Origin: Pithys albifrons albifrons
Taxonomy: Eukaryota > Chordata > Aves > Passeriformes > Thamnophilidae
Length of the DNA stretch: 64,000 nt
Reading direction: 5' to 3'
Assembly (NCBI RefSeq): GCF_047495875.1
Contig: NC_092497.1
Location: 27,099,889 to 27,163,888 of the forward strand
The position numbers were made by a program, and so were the translations under genes. The notes beneath the pieces were generated by a model that was not told the DNA's origin, made no database searches, and was given only the letters and a program-made list of their open reading frames with translations. Shown here piece by piece: positions 12,930-26,140 of this stretch (its first letter is position 1; each line of letters opens with the position of its first letter).

Positions 12930-13481
12930 ACTGTCATCGCCAAAACAGACTCAAACACATCATGTGTGGGTGAGCAATTGGCTCATGGGTTGAGCATAGA
13001 GGGTAATAGTGAATGGGGTAACATCAGACTGGTAACCTGTCACTAGTGGGGTTCCACGGGGCTCCATCTTAGGTCCTGTGCTCTTCAACATCTTCATCAG
13101 TGACCTGGACACAGGACTGGAAGGGATACTAAGCAAGTTTACAGATGACACAAAACTGGGGGGAGCTGTTGACATTCTCAAAGGTAAGGAAGACTTGCGA
13201 GAGGGACCTCGACAAATTAGAGGATGGGCAATCACCAATCTTATGAAGATCAACAAGGGAAGGTACTGGGTTCTGTACCTGAGGTGAGGCAGCCATGGAT
13301 GTACATACAGACTGGGGAATGAGATGCTGGTAAGCAGCATCATGGAAAGGGACCTGTGGGTCCTGGTTAATGGCAAGTTGAATGTGAGTCAGCAGTGCCC
13401 TGGCAGCCAGGAGAGCCAACCATGTCCTGGGGGGCATAAGGCACAGCATTGCCAACTGGTCGAGGGAGAGGGTTGTTACCA
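12930..13481 (+). mobile_element. CR1 LINE reverse-transcriptase fragment
   Basis: This copy lies in the opposite orientation to the one on its left. The plus frame at 13078-13287 reads LFNIFISDLD, then SKFTDDTKLGG. The catalytic motif of the family is FADD, so the Ala is mutated to Thr. Later words (ERDLWVLVNGKLNVSQQC) are the usual CR1 continuation but in another frame, so frameshifts are present. The copy ends abruptly at about 13481, where the 5S-derived SINE starts. Confidence 0.85.
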
Positions 13482-13710
13482 CAAAGACCTTCTGGGAATA
13501 CCAGAGGCTGTAGGCGCGACTCCTAAGGACTTCACTATCACCATCCAAGCTTGCTTCGCAGCGGTAGATGAACCTTAGGTGTTAAAGGGTGGGGCCAGTT
13601 CCATGCATGCTGTGCCTCACCTAAAAAATCCACTGCGCAGGCTCGAAGGACACACCCATGTGGGGAGAGCCCTTCCCAAATCTTTGTTTGTGAAGTCCAG
13701 CCATGATGAC
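13482..13710 (+). mobile_element. 5S-rRNA-derived SINE, 5' truncated
   Basis: The first ~30 bases (CTGGGAATACC...GGCTGTAGG) match the 3' end of 5S rRNA. The following ~190 bases align with the body of the full-length SINE at 58562-58876 on the opposite strand. Shared blocks are AGATGAACCTTAGG, GGCCAGTTC, CTCACCTAAAA, TCCACTGC and the end CCCTTCCCAAATCTT. The 3' end CCATGATGAC is the same as that of the LINE at 34971-36026. The CpG sites of the terminal hairpin have decayed (CTTTG-TTTG-TGAAG), so this copy is older than the one at 58 kb. Most of the 5S head, with box A and box C, is missing. Confidence 0.85.
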
Positions 13711-13868
13711 TACCATCACTGATTGGCTCAGCCTTGACCTATGGTGGGTCCATCTTAGAGATGGCTGTCTTTGGTTTTGTTGGACATAGGGGAAGCTTCT
13801 GGCAACTTCTCACAGAAACCACCCCTGTAGCCCCTTCTGCCTGAGCCATGCCATGCAAATCCAGTACA
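13711..13868 (-). mobile_element. ERV LTR, 5' part (minus strand)
   Basis: Read on the minus strand it starts TGTACTGGATTTGCATGG and continues with GAAGTTGCCAGAAGCTTCCC and GAGCCAATCAGTGATGG, words I associate with a common avian LTR. The edge at 13868/13869 is precise: the terminal TG is preceded on the minus strand by a polypurine tract. About 160 bases remain before the SINE boundary, so it is truncated. Confidence 0.65.
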
Positions 13869-14170
13869 TTCCACCCCTTGTGACTGTGAATCACATGTTT
13901 AAAAATTATAATCAAAATTCACATTCATCACACAACCTTTAGTCACATAAGCTGAGAAAAAATTATTGCACACACAAAAATCAAAATAACATAATAACTG
14001 CACCATGGAGGACCTCTTTGATCTGAATTAAAACAGAAGAGAAATGGTGTGTAGAGCTTGTTGGTGCAATGCGCTATGTGTAGAAACACAAGTGTGAAAT
14101 GCTTCAGTAACACAGTACAGAAATTAAGCTCGCCAAAGCTCTTATTGACTGAAATTCTTATTGAATTCAC
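13869..14170 (-). mobile_element. ERV 3' internal remnant with polypurine tract
   Basis: Reading the minus strand, the tract CACAAGGGGTGGAA lies directly before the LTR start at 13868, which is the position and composition of a plus-strand primer. A 75-codon minus frame (13943-14170) lies just upstream but has no recognisable retroviral domain. The left extent is clear; the right extent is a guess. Confidence 0.45.
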
Positions 14171-15044
14171 CTAAACCCAAAGAGACAAAACAGACAAAAG
14201 AGATTATGGAACTGATGATCCAGAATTTAAACATGCTACATAATGAATGTTTGCCAAGAACTTTTTGTATTCATTATATTTAATATCTTTGTTAGTCTGG
14301 AGTTGATGACAATGGTTTTAATACAAAATGGTAGCATCTGTGAAATTGCACAGAGGTCAGCATTATATTTGGATCAAAGAGAGTCTGCAGTAAACTGGGA
14401 ATTGAATTTTGAAGACCATTACACAACATTCATGATGACAAAGGCAAGTTTCTCATGCAAAATCAATTTGTTGATGACAAAACTTAAAAAATCTAGTACA
14501 ACTGTAGTTGGAATGGAAACCATCCAGTTTGGCAGAGACAGATCTCCCAGTAGGTTCCAGTAGTATATTTTAACAGTTTAGAAAGCACATGTCAGTGAAA
14601 ACTATGAATCAGTCACAGCTTCCATACCCTTCAAGGCTGAACTGAAGCTCCATCATAAACATCTGTCAGCTTCATATTTAATTTACTGCTGGGCTTAAGC
14701 TCACATGTAAGATTGGAAAAGCCAATGGGCTTCTTCATTCCTTATTTGCATTAAGTATCCTTTTTTTGATCAATAAGTAGACAATATCTGTGCATTATCA
14801 TACAAAAAAAAAGTATTTCTTACCAAATAGGGAAGTATCATCATGATAGATATAATAACTACTGCAAAACTACCTTTCAGCAAGGAATGTTATAGCCAAA
14901 CAAAGTCTGTGAATATACAGGTCTTCAAAATGCCATTACATTTCCCCTGCTGATACCAACAGCTGAAACTTCTGACTGGCTCATTGATGATACACATATT
15001 CTGTATCTTTTTTTTCTGAAGTATTTAATAGCTTAGGTAACGGC
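14171..15044. other. AT-rich DNA, no feature recognised
   Basis: A 106-codon plus frame (14243-14563) has no domain I recognise. It could contain more of the degraded ERV to its left, but there is no motif to support that. Confidence 0.35.
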
Positions 15045-15300
15045 AGCTGTGGCTCACCTGTGTGGCCTGCAGCCAACACAAGTAAGGGGAGATGGCCAAA
15101 AAGGAAATGTTCTCAGTTCTTGTGTGCACCTGGTAAATGAATTCCCAGGAGATATTAGAAACTGAACTGTTTTGGAATTTCCCTATAAAAGAGTTGGGGT
15201 GGCAGGGGAGGGGGCAGCTGGTTTGTTAGTTTTGTGCTGGGGTTTTTTTAACCAAATAACCTTTTCTTGACACCAAAACTTTGTGCAAAATTACATCCCT
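15045..15300 (+). promoter_or_regulatory. possible LTR or promoter with TATA box
   Basis: CTATAAAAG at about 15183-15191 is followed by a G-rich stretch (GGGGTGGCAGGGGAGGGGGC) and then AACCAAATAACC. This resembles the U3/R region of an ERV LTR, but I cannot find LTR ends, a target duplication or a second copy. It could equally be chance. Confidence 0.22.
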
Positions 15301-15562
15301 CTACTGACGGGCAAGTTATCTGTAAGAGCAATGCATTTTTCTCATGTCCATGTGGCATATGAACCTTCTTCTCCCACAGCCCATTTGTGGCTTTATTACA
15401 AGGCTATACTGTATTTGGTGTTGGCATTCTTAGTGTACCCCTGCTAGAGGAGTTCCATTTTGTATAAATACATTTCTTCTGGATGAAGGACTTGAACTTC
15501 TCAATCCACATGACTGTTACCAAATGATTTTCCCCATTCCACTGAAAAACATAACTGTTTGG

Positions 15563-15620
15563 TTTCTTTATTTTTTTTGTTTGGGGTTTTTATTTCCTTT
15601 TTCCTTTTTTTTTTTTTTTA
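15563..15620. repeat. T-rich tract
   Basis: Poly-T with a few G and C interruptions, ending in T17 followed by AAA. No retroposon body is visible beside it. Confidence 0.8.
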
Positions 15621-18600
15621 AATCATAAACTACTTCCAATTATGTTAGTTTCTTTCCAAAGGCACCAGAGAAATTGAACTTCTTCACAGGCTTCATTCAC
15701 TGACTCTCAAAGCATTTAAATTTAAATGTAGAGCATTAAGATGATGGCTAAGATATCCCCATAACAGCAATTCATAGCAGGAACCCACAGCATGCACACA
15801 GGATTTCTCTGAGAAACTAATGATGTACCATCTATTCTTTCTTTTAAAATCACCTGTGCCTCTGTGTTTTATCCTGGCTAGTTAGAGTAAGTGATAGACC
15901 ATATGGTAAGCAGAAAGAGATGTGAAGTTAGTCCTGATGAGATACAGAGGTTGTCTGAGTTAAGGGAGCAAAGTCCAAAGAGAAGAGGATTAGAATGAAG
16001 GCCCATTACTTCCAGGCAGATGGCCTGGGACTACCACCCTCCCATGGTTGCAGGGGTGGAGGAGACACCACACAGCAAAAAATGTGTCACTGATGTTGTG
16101 TGGAACTGATTCTTACCTGCTTGCAAGAGGAATTCTTTCCTGTGACAAGGCACCACATTCTAGTGAGCACTGGGAATCCTTTGATCCTGCAGCCAGGACA
16201 CTGACTTACATACTTGGCTACCTGCATCCTGTTCTGGTTCATTTAGTCTAGATGCATGTTTGAGATCAACAAATTACAACTCTTTTGTCTGTGAATTTTG
16301 CCAAAGCAGACTTTTCTCAGGATTTTCCCAACATTTCTCTGGATGATCCAGGTTGAAGACTTTTCTTATATAATTAGAAAATGCAGAAAGACATTAAATT
16401 GGAAGAGTTAGAAGAAAATGCCACACTCTTTCCATGCTGAAGACTGACAATTTCCGTAGATTTGTATTGTATATTAACATTTTGTTTTAATGTTTTACCA
16501 AAATAATTGAGAGGAAAAATCAATAATGCTTTTGATATAAAATGTTATTTTTCTTCTGGGCAGAGCAGCTGTCACACATGCTTTAAGAGCAGAAAAACTG
16601 ATTACACTTATAGGACAATATGTGTGCAGTATAGCATATTGTCCTTATCCAACAAATGAAGGTTTTCCCATGAGATGTGTAACTGATTCTCAGTGACACT
16701 ATCACTGCTGCTTATACATCTGTTCTGCTTTTAACTGCAAATGTAACTCAATCATCCTGGACAGATCCTCCTTCCAGATATACATTTCCTCTAAACCTAT
16801 CAAGTCATAGGCATGACAACATCTGAACCCACACCAAGACCTGTAATTAGTTGGAGACCCACTTCTTCCCTCCTGAAACATATAGCCTTGGGCACTGAGG
16901 GACTGCCACTGACTTCCCACAGCAGGGCTGAGTCTCACTGCCCCACCCTGCTGTCACTTGGCAACAGCCAGGCAGAAAGGGAAGGGCTTGCTTTGTTCCA
17001 CCCACTTAATTCAGGATTTTTCACTGGGAGCCTTCAGGTCTGCACAAGACATGACATTATCCTTGCCCAGTTTAGCATTTAGATGGCAGTCTTCTGGAAA
17101 GATGTGCTCTGCAAATGGGTGTTTTCTGCAATTGTTCAGTGTGAAATTTTCTTTTTCTAAAGTATGAAACTCATACCTATCAACTAAAATGAGTCTTAGT
17201 TTTCGTGCTTTTAGATGCCTACCACATAGATGTCTTCATCTAAGCTAAGTATCCTGGGTGCCCTTTACAGTCAGCAGAATGCAATAGATGTCTGTCCTAG
17301 GATTTCAAGAAGCCTTCTTCTTGCCTCTTACCACTCATGACACATTAAAGGGTGTCTCATCAAAACATGAATTGTCTGAGGACTGGCACCATCCTGATGG
17401 CTGTATCATGACAAGATAAAAGGCATGTCTACATATGTGCAGGCAGGCAAGTGCATGTTCTTATTTCAGTTAGAGGAAGGATTGGGTGGACTTCAGCCCC
17501 TTCGATGCGGGTGGCAGAGAGCATTCACACAGCTGCTTACCTGACTGCAGACATACCACAGCAGTGGTGGGTTCAGTAACAGGGGAGTTGTCTCAGCACT
17601 GATTGCACAGCATTGCTTCTGTGAGTGTGAAACAGCACAAGTATGGCTATAAATAGGCATCAGATGTCAGGGCTGTTTTCAGAGAAGAAAAATGTACATG
17701 TTTCTTTAAAATTATTAAGGTTGCAGTATTATAAATGCCATCAGAATCTAGGTAGTTCTGTTCTGAGAAACAATCTCTCTTCACCTTGTATGAAGAACAA
17801 GCAATCTCAAGGTACAGGGTACTTCATAAAGAGGACGTGGAGCAAGCTGCTCACTAAGATGAGGCAATGAACTACTAAATTCTTTGAAACAAAGAGAAGA
17901 TAATGTAAAATGATAAGCAAGTAGGGAGAGGGAGAGGTGGAAGTTATCAACATCTTATAGGCTTAAGCTCTGGTTTATATTTGGTTGACTCATTAATTTT
18001 AAAAAATTGTCAGATCTAAGCACAAAAAAGTGTGTTGCTATTGCAAAAGCCTATCCCTCTTGTTTGAGAATTAAAAATTGCAAGAATTCATCCTTTCTAT
18101 GCATTCACCATTTGTAATCAATCTTTAGAACACTGCCCTAACATACTTTTTGTTTATAGCTCTCTTTTATAACATGCAGTACTAAATATTTTAGAATACA
18201 CTGGCTATTTTACATGCTGACAATGTATATAGTTCTTTTAAAAGTGAGAAATAGGGAACAATGAATAATAACTCTTCCCAGCATGACTGAGCAATAAAGC
18301 TCATCACTTCATGTACATCTCTGCAAATACTCAATAATATAAATTTTACTAATATTTTTATTATTAATTTAGGGTGCATTATTGCACAGTCTTATTTCAA
18401 ATATTTCTTTATGGCTAAATATTTTCCAAATTTATACTGCAAGTTTGAAGGAGAAATATTAGACTTACTGAGGTCTGTGGGAATTTTGCCATTAGTTTCT
18501 GTAGATGCAGAATTTCATGTTAGCTGAAGCCTTATTGCCTTGGTTTAATGAACTTAGTCTAGAAGTTAAGAGGTTTTTCGCTAGCAAAAATGTGACAGCC

Positions 18601-21600
18601 TGTAACAGCCTTTCAGATGAACTGTTAAAGGTTTAAAAAGATTCTAAATGTTCTTAAGGTAAAACTTAAATGTATAAATAAAATTTGAATGCTTTCTTTG
18701 TATGTTCAAAATTCCAAGCCTAAACAACTTGTCTGAGCCCTCAATACCATTGGGAACAGCAAGCTGAAGGAAAATCAAGGAAAACCACTAAGCATTTGAA
18801 GTTTCTGTGACTTGTGTTATGGAAGCTGGTGCTGAGATGGTCTCCTTAGTGAAATGAAGTTTCCTCTTCTAGTTCTGTCAGCTCATCCTTTTGAAAGGCC
18901 CTATTCTTTTGCTCAGTTAGATTACCCAGACTGCTTATGCTCAGGTCTTATCTGTAATGAGCTAACACGTTTTGTCAAAAAGTGCTAAAGCACAGGTTAA
19001 CAAGATGTTGTGTTTAGTGTGGACAAGAATGGCTGTACTTAAACACATTATCTGGACAGACTTGATTCCACAGTCCTTTGGGATTTTGCACCTGTGAAGT
19101 ACTGATGGTTACGTATGTCTTTCATGAGAAAGTGTTTTCAGGTGCACACAGAGGAAAATTAGTTTATTATTAACAGGTGTGTTCTGTGTTTGCCACTTTC
19201 TTTGTGTCTGTTTTATAAACTGAGGCTGAAAATTGGAGACACCAGCATACAAATGAGCAGTGTGTACCACTTTCTTATCTTAGCATTCCTAGAGTTAAAG
19301 GTATTTTTAATTGAAGGGAGTATTTTTTCTGGCAGTTGTATGACCATGGGATTGACATTGCCACACTGTGAGACAGCATCCTGAGGGCAATTAGAGGCTT
19401 AGCATGAAACACTGGAATGTTTCTTTAAACTCAGCTACTGAGTTAGTGCCTTTATGACTACAGATATCTGAAACATGCAATTTTTCAATTTCAGGCCTTA
19501 TGAAAGCTTGGAGTTGCTTGGAGTTATTTTTGAGACCCTTTTCTCAAAGGTACTAAGTGCTAAGCTGACCACAACCTGCATTGCATTGGTCTGAGGACAA
19601 GGCTGCTAGCCTCAGTCCTGAGATGTCTGCATACCACGTTCTGGCAAAGGGAGCATATCCAAGGATGGCCGTTAAGGTCTGCAGTTCCTACCACATGGTT
19701 GTGGAGTACTGAGATGCCAGCTGCAGAAAAATCAGTTTACTGAAAAGATTTGTGGGTCTTCCCTGTCCTTACCCGCAGACCTCAGTGAGAGTACTCCGAC
19801 AAGGGTAGGTCAGTGTGTGTGCGTGGATTATGGAAAGCTTTCTATTTTGCAACAGTAATGCAGAGCACGGTCTTAGTGACAGACTTAGACAGGATTGCCA
19901 GTAATGATGCTTGCCATGGGTCATTCTGTACAGAGATGTACTTGCACCACCACCCCTGCACCTGGTAGCATGCACTGCAAAACTATATGAGGTAAATAAG
20001 ATGAGCAGGTGGTAATGGTAATGAATCTGATACAGCATACATGCTATGTAGCCACTGCTTCCTAGTGATCATGATGCATCATCTACCAGACCAGCTTTTT
20101 GTGTCTTTTGAAGAAACTGAATAGTGCTGGTAACAGGATCTGCCATGATACAGCCCTTGTGCAGCACTGGGTGAGCACATGCTGCGTGAGCAGGTTCTCA
20201 AAATAATACTGATGAAGTTGCTTTGAGTATCTAGGATATGTAATGGATGTAAGACAGAAAAGCCTCTTTTACTAGACCATACTGTAGCTTGAAAAAAAAG
20301 GGACATGGTTTCAGCTCAGTGGTGTTGTCCTTAAAAGTTTTCAGCCATCAGTGCAGTGGAAGGCATATTTAATGAGATAAAAGAGAAATTGTATGCAGTG
20401 TTTTTCATTCTTTCCTTAGATATTAATTTAATTAATAAAGCTTCAAACCTCTTCACTGTCCTAGTTTTTTGTAGACAAGAAATAATTGTTTACAAATTTG
20501 TCCAACAACTAGCTCATGAGCTTCAAAGGGAGCTCATTACCATGATGCCTCAGCATATTTTTTATTTTTGATTTTCTAATCTTCATAGATTTTAGAAGTA
20601 ATTGTAGTGAATGTAGATTTTAGTATACTAGTATTTCTAGTAAAGTAACCACAGTAGCTTAATGGCTTAATGTTTGCCCATCTCAAATCAATCCCTCAAA
20701 ATTCTGTTAGCTGTCTAGTCTTTTCAAGGTAGAAGTGCTGAAAAACATCTTAAGGCCTGCACCATGAGACATAAACATAGACAGAGTGACCTTGAAACTC
20801 AGAATGCTGGATGGCCTCCAAGTACTCAACAGCTTATGAAGAAGATAAAGATGATAAAGGAAGGGTCCCAGACTCAATTCCTTATAGGGTGGGATGGGGC
20901 AGAATCAAGTGATGGGTGAAGAGGGATTGGATGGACATTGTTATAAAAAACATGAAACCAGGTTTCAGGATATGTGTGTGGGTATGTATTCCTCAGGCCT
21001 GGAATTAAAAGACTTACCCTTTTTATCTTATACCCTAAGCTGACTTGGAGTCCTGTTTGCTGCAGTCTCTTAAAGCAGCACCAGAATGAAAATTCTTCAA
21101 ATTACTTCCCCATCCTTCTGAATTATATTTATAAAGAGTTCATAATGAAGTTCAAATCCCATCCTTTAGAACACTAGAGAAGCCTAAAGTGGAAGATCTG
21201 TGGTAAAATTATTCAGATCTGAAGTGATTATCTTCTGATTACTCTTCCTCAGAATAGCTCACCCACTGACTGAATGAGTTTTTGATTAAAAAAACCCCAA
21301 AGAATGGTAGAAATAATTGTTTTGTCAATAAGGACTAACGTCTGATATTCTAATTCACAGCTTACTATTCCATTAACATTCCTCAAAGTGAACAAAACCC
21401 TTCTGTTTTTATTGAACATCAATATGAATCAATAATGAAATGCTATATTTTAAAAGCAGCATTAGCTGTGTGGTGGTTTGATGCTATCTGTAAAGCTAAA
21501 ATTACTTAGTGAGAAAATAAGTGTATTCTGCTTTGTTTTAGGGGGTTTCCTTTTTAGTGTGATATTTTTGAAGATGCTGGAACACTCATTATTACATTGC

Positions 21601-24009
21601 TAAGTTGTACTTTGAACTTCCTGCTTCTAAGTTGGACTTCCTTGCAGAGCCTGTCCCAGTCATGCTGGAAATCACTGATCCATGTGCTGACCTATAGGAT
21701 GAATAATGAGAAACACATGATTAATTAACTATGGATTTGGTATTTTTTAAAATGTGATGTGAACTTAACACGGTACATCTCTAATAGCAATTGGGTACTT
21801 CAAAAAGTAATTTCCTCCTTCCTAATTTGATCTTTCTGCAGAATTTAAGAGGTGATTTCAGCACTGGGGCTCAGAACTTGGGGCAAAAGGGATTCAGCTT
21901 CTTTATCGTCAGAATTGATTAGAATCTCACATTTACTTTTAGTGGGCAGAGTTGAAATAAGAAATGGGCAGACATAAATGATTTTCAGGGAATATTTCCA
22001 TTAGAGGCACACTAGAATTCCTGAGAAAGGTAGTGTAGCTCTGTCTGAAGGCATGGGCGAGTGCCAGAAGAAAAGCAGAAATCTTTTGTTACTCCTGCTA
22101 GCTTGGATAATTAAAAAAGTTATCAATTTAAATGAGAAATAACGTAACCAATAAGTTTGACCTCTAAGTGAAGAGATGGTGGTGAAAGAGGTAGTGATCA
22201 AAAATTCACCTGAAGTACTGTTTGGAAAATACAGTAATAATGATTGGTTTGCCCTCTTTATAGTAACAAATGTCATGTCAACAAGACATACAAGTCTCAT
22301 CAGAAAATACTTCTGTGAATTGTCAAGCCTGTTACAAGTAAAATGGTTTTTCTTTTTAAGCAAGCAATGCAACTGGGGAAGAGAGCAACAATTCTCTTAT
22401 CCCCATTCATTTTCTGTACAATACTTAAGGGAGAAGATAGTATCAACCAGAAGAGATAACCAATCTGTTTCAGAACAAGAGAAATATCTTACTGTAGCAT
22501 CCACAAAAAATATCTCAGTCTGAGTCTGAAGTCAAAGCCTTCTCAGTAACTCACAAGAGCCCAATAGCATTCCAGTTGTAAGTAATTCTTAATTGCATTT
22601 TAGATGTAAGACTGAGAATATTTAAAGTTTTATAGGGACACAAAAATTCACCAAGCTTCCAATGTCCTTGAAAGTAAGTGAGAATTAAATACTGGCATTT
22701 CTACCTTTGAAATCTCATCATCATTACTTTGGACCTTAGAATGGCAATGCTGAGTATGAAAAGCTGGCTTTGGTTTTGTTTTGAAGTAAAACATTTATTA
22801 AAATAATATTTATAAAATTATTGGAATAAATCACTTCAGAAGCTTTTAGTCAGGCCAGATGTCAAGAGTAGAATTCCTTTCCATTGTTTTGCAAACAATT
22901 AAAAATGGGTATTTTTACACAACAAGCAAGTATTAGATGACATGTTGCTGAGATTTTTTGTGCATGTAACAATGGGCATGGTGGCAACATAGGTCTCACT
23001 GAACAAGAGGCTATTTAAGATGTGAGCCTAAGCTGATAAAGAACCTGTCTTGGTTCACAGAAATATATTCTTCCTGCGTTCAAACTTTATTTCTTAAGGG
23101 TATTGGGTGCAATGGGAATTTGACATAAAGTATCTTTGACTTTTGCTTCTGAAAATCAAAACTGGACAAAATTCTAGAAACTTGTGATGAATAAGGGGAC
23201 TGCTCTTCTGAAGCACAGTACTATGTCTCAGTCATACAAATAGACTCAGGTCCTGCCTTTAGCAAAGAGCCCTCATATGACCTTGGCAAGCGACAGCAGT
23301 GACTTAGTCTCTGCGTTTAGATTCAGTGTTTGCAAAGTGAGAAAAACAGTACTGTCTTTGTCTTGACTGTTCATATTGAAAATTCTTTGGTGTAGAAATC
23401 ATCTCTGTGTGTTTAGTGAGGCTCTTGGCATTCAGCTCTAGGTGCTATTTTAATAACAGTACGTCATTGCTTCTAGTTTTATCCCTAACCTTTTTAGAAC
23501 AGAGTTGCATTTAGGAAATCCTTTCTTTTAACTCCATTCTCACATTTAGAGATTCAAAGACTAAAGAAGACCTCAGTCAAAGTCACACTTGCTTTGCAAT
23601 ACAAGACAAATAACTTGCCTTTGGTAACCCTGCATGACCTGGCATTCAGCTCCCTTATGGGCAGAAATCCCACCAAATGATCCTGCTTACTTTGATCCTG
23701 CCATCTTTGAAGCCAGCATATTACATTGGCTTATCTTCCAGGGACTGGATTTGCAGAGTTTGTAGCTAACAATAAATTTTATTAACTGCCTCCATGGAGA
23801 AATCCAAAACAGCTCTGCAGTAATAAAATTGAAGCAGGGTTGCAGAGCATGGGAGGCACTGGAGACACTGCTGTATTCAAACGAAATCGCATGAGAAAGA
23901 AGGAGGAGGACTCGTGGTTATAGCCTATTTTACTTATCATTAGGGTTCACTACAAAAGCTCATGGTCTTTAGACATGTGTGAAAGCATTTTGTCTCTTTA
24001 GAGCCAAGG
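15621..24009. other. long unique AT-rich stretch
   Basis: I see no gene, RNA, LTR or recent LINE in these 8.4 kb. All frames are under 125 codons with no recognisable motif. The largest (22001-22372 minus, 22176-22523 plus) overlap each other on opposite strands, as expected by chance. Confidence 0.45.
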
Positions 24010-24345
24010 GGAGCATGAGAACTACTTTGCTCTGGTGAGGCCACATCTCAAGCATTGTGTACAGTTCTGGGCTACTCAGTACAAGAAATATAAGGAGCTA
24101 CTGGAGAGGGTCCAGTGGAAGGCTACAAACATGATTAGGGGTCTGGAGCATCTCTCTTACAAGGAAAGCCAATGAGAGCTGAACTTCCTCATCCTAGAGA
24201 AGACTGAGAAGGGACCTCATTAATGCATATAAATATTTCAAAGGCAGGTTCCAAGAGGATGGAGCCAGACCCTTTTCAGTGGTGCCCAGCAACAGGGCAA
24301 GGAGCTATTGGCATAAACCAAAACACAAGAAGTTTAACCTCAGCA
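24010..24345 (+). mobile_element. CR1 LINE fragment
   Basis: It contains the typical CR1 words GGTGAGGCCACATCTCAAG, ACAGTTCTGGGCTACTCAGT and AGGAGCTACTGGAGAGGGTC, then the TCTCTCTTACAAGGAAAGCC block. It covers the end of the reverse transcriptase reading frame, with stops and indels. It is 5' truncated and lacks a clean 3' terminus. Confidence 0.88.
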
Positions 24346-25599
24346 TGGGGTTGATTATCCTTCATCTGCTCCATCATCTGAAGGAATAGGCTGATGGCAG
24401 AATGAGCTAAATGGGAATGGAAGTAAGTAATTTTGAAGGAATTTTCTGTTTTATACTGACTACATGAAGGCTCAATAAACATGCAATCTAAAGACTGTTT
24501 CTGAGTCTAATCTAATTTGCACAGGGCTTATACATACCGTGATATTAAATATAAGAAACACTTAATAGCACATGATGCTGATTTTAACCATCTTCCTGAA
24601 GCTCTCTTTTTCTAAGACTGAAGTAACCTAGTGAAGTAAAACACTGTGAGTATATAAAGGAAGAAATGGCCATGCATCAAGGATGTGGAGAGCAGAATGG
24701 GACTGGATAAATATGGTGCTTCCTGGGGATAAATGCCAAGACCTTGCTAGCCCTTCCTGAAATAAAATCCTGAGAGGTTACAGAGAAAGAAATATCAATT
24801 TTTTCTCGGCAGCTTCTCAGATTCCTCTTTTAAACAAACTTTAATTTTGACACTGGAGCACTCTGGAGGTTCACCCAACAAATGTTTTGGCTCAGCACAC
24901 ATGTTGTTAGTGGGTAGAGAATTCCAAATGTAGGTCTGATGCTCTTGTTTTCCACTTCCAGCTATGAAAGGTCTCTGAGAGAAGACAGAGAGCATGTGAT
25001 TTTTCCCATGAAGGAAAAACCTGATAATAGGTGCAGTTTTAGATCTCTGCCTGATTTCAACAGACCCACACGTAAAAGAAAGTGTGGCCCAACAAAACTG
25101 CTTTATCTGTTCTTTCCTTCTCTGCTTCACCCTGTCTTCCTTTCTTTCTACAGCTATCTCTGAGCCTGGGAGCAGCTAGAGGGGAAAGGTGAGGACAGGA
25201 AACACACCCAGTTACAACCTAGTCTACAAAACAACCTGTGAGCTAACTCATCTTCCTGAAATAAAGCCCTTGAAAGCTGTGTATCTAGTCTAAGTTAATC
25301 ACTGTCTTTAGAGACCAGTGTAAATACCCATCAAATGCCTGGATTAAAGTACCATGGGAGAATCCCCACATGCCTCTTCCTAAGTGCAACTGCCCTGCTG
25401 CAACTGCATTCTTCTTTTTAACAAGTTCTTTGTTTCAAATACTATGCCAAGTGCTTGGTAAATATTTGCAATGCCTCTTATAATGAGAAAGAAAGCCAAG
25501 AAATTATTCATGAACCTGGGAATCTCCATGCTAGAACAAAAGTGCACGGCAACAAATCAGCCTCCAATAAGCTTTATATGGGCTAGGTGATCTGCAGCA
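24346..25599. other. non-genic DNA
   Basis: No supported feature. The 111-codon minus frame at 24795-25130 is Lys/Arg/Ser-rich but matches nothing I recognise. Confidence 0.4.
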
Positions 25600-26140
25600 G
25601 AAAAGTGGCCTTAGCACCTTCACACCCAGCCTGAGGGGTCATGTCTGCTAATGGGCCATCAAAGATTCCAAAAATATCCTGTGACTCACAGAGTAAATCA
25701 CCCATTGTGAAACTCCCTGCCATGGGGGAAGTGCTGGGCATTCCCACCTGAATTTGAGCACATATAATCTTTGGGTTTTGGGGACTTCTGGTACCACTCA
25801 TTGGATGCAGTGGAGGACCAGAACCTCAAGAAGACTGTAACTGCCACTCTCGACCAGACTGTGAGCATCATCCTCACAAGCAGATACACCTTTCCTTTTG
25901 CTTTGCACTCGGGGAGACCACATGGTGCTCAGCACAGGGGCTAATGAACATGCCCCAGGGAGCTGGGTTATGCATCTGGTTATTGTGTGCTAAAACCAAT
26001 TTTTCTCTGTATCATTGTATTTATTGTAATCTTTTTGTTAAATTGTAACTCTGACTTGTAATCTCTCTGGAGTCGGGTTTATTTCTCCTGCCAGTGAGAG
26101 GGTTTTGGAGGGTTTGTATGCTAGAACTGGCAGTAACTCA
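25600..26140 (+). mobile_element. probable ERV LTR (ERVL-like)
   Basis: The layout resembles an avian LTR: a U3-like segment (AATCACCCATTGTGAAACTC), a TATA-like ACATATAATC at about 25758, then AGAAGACTGTAACTGCC and GGTTATTGTGTGCTAAAACC, and an end region with GGAGTCGGGTTTATTTCTCC and ATGCTAGAACTGGCA. I recognise these words as LTR-like from memory. Exact ends and a target duplication could not be found, and there is no second copy in the window to compare. Confidence 0.5.

Noticed and set aside
12491..12958. 155-codon minus frame as a host gene
   Set aside because: The peptide words are the CR1 reverse transcriptase C-terminus; it is a LINE relic.
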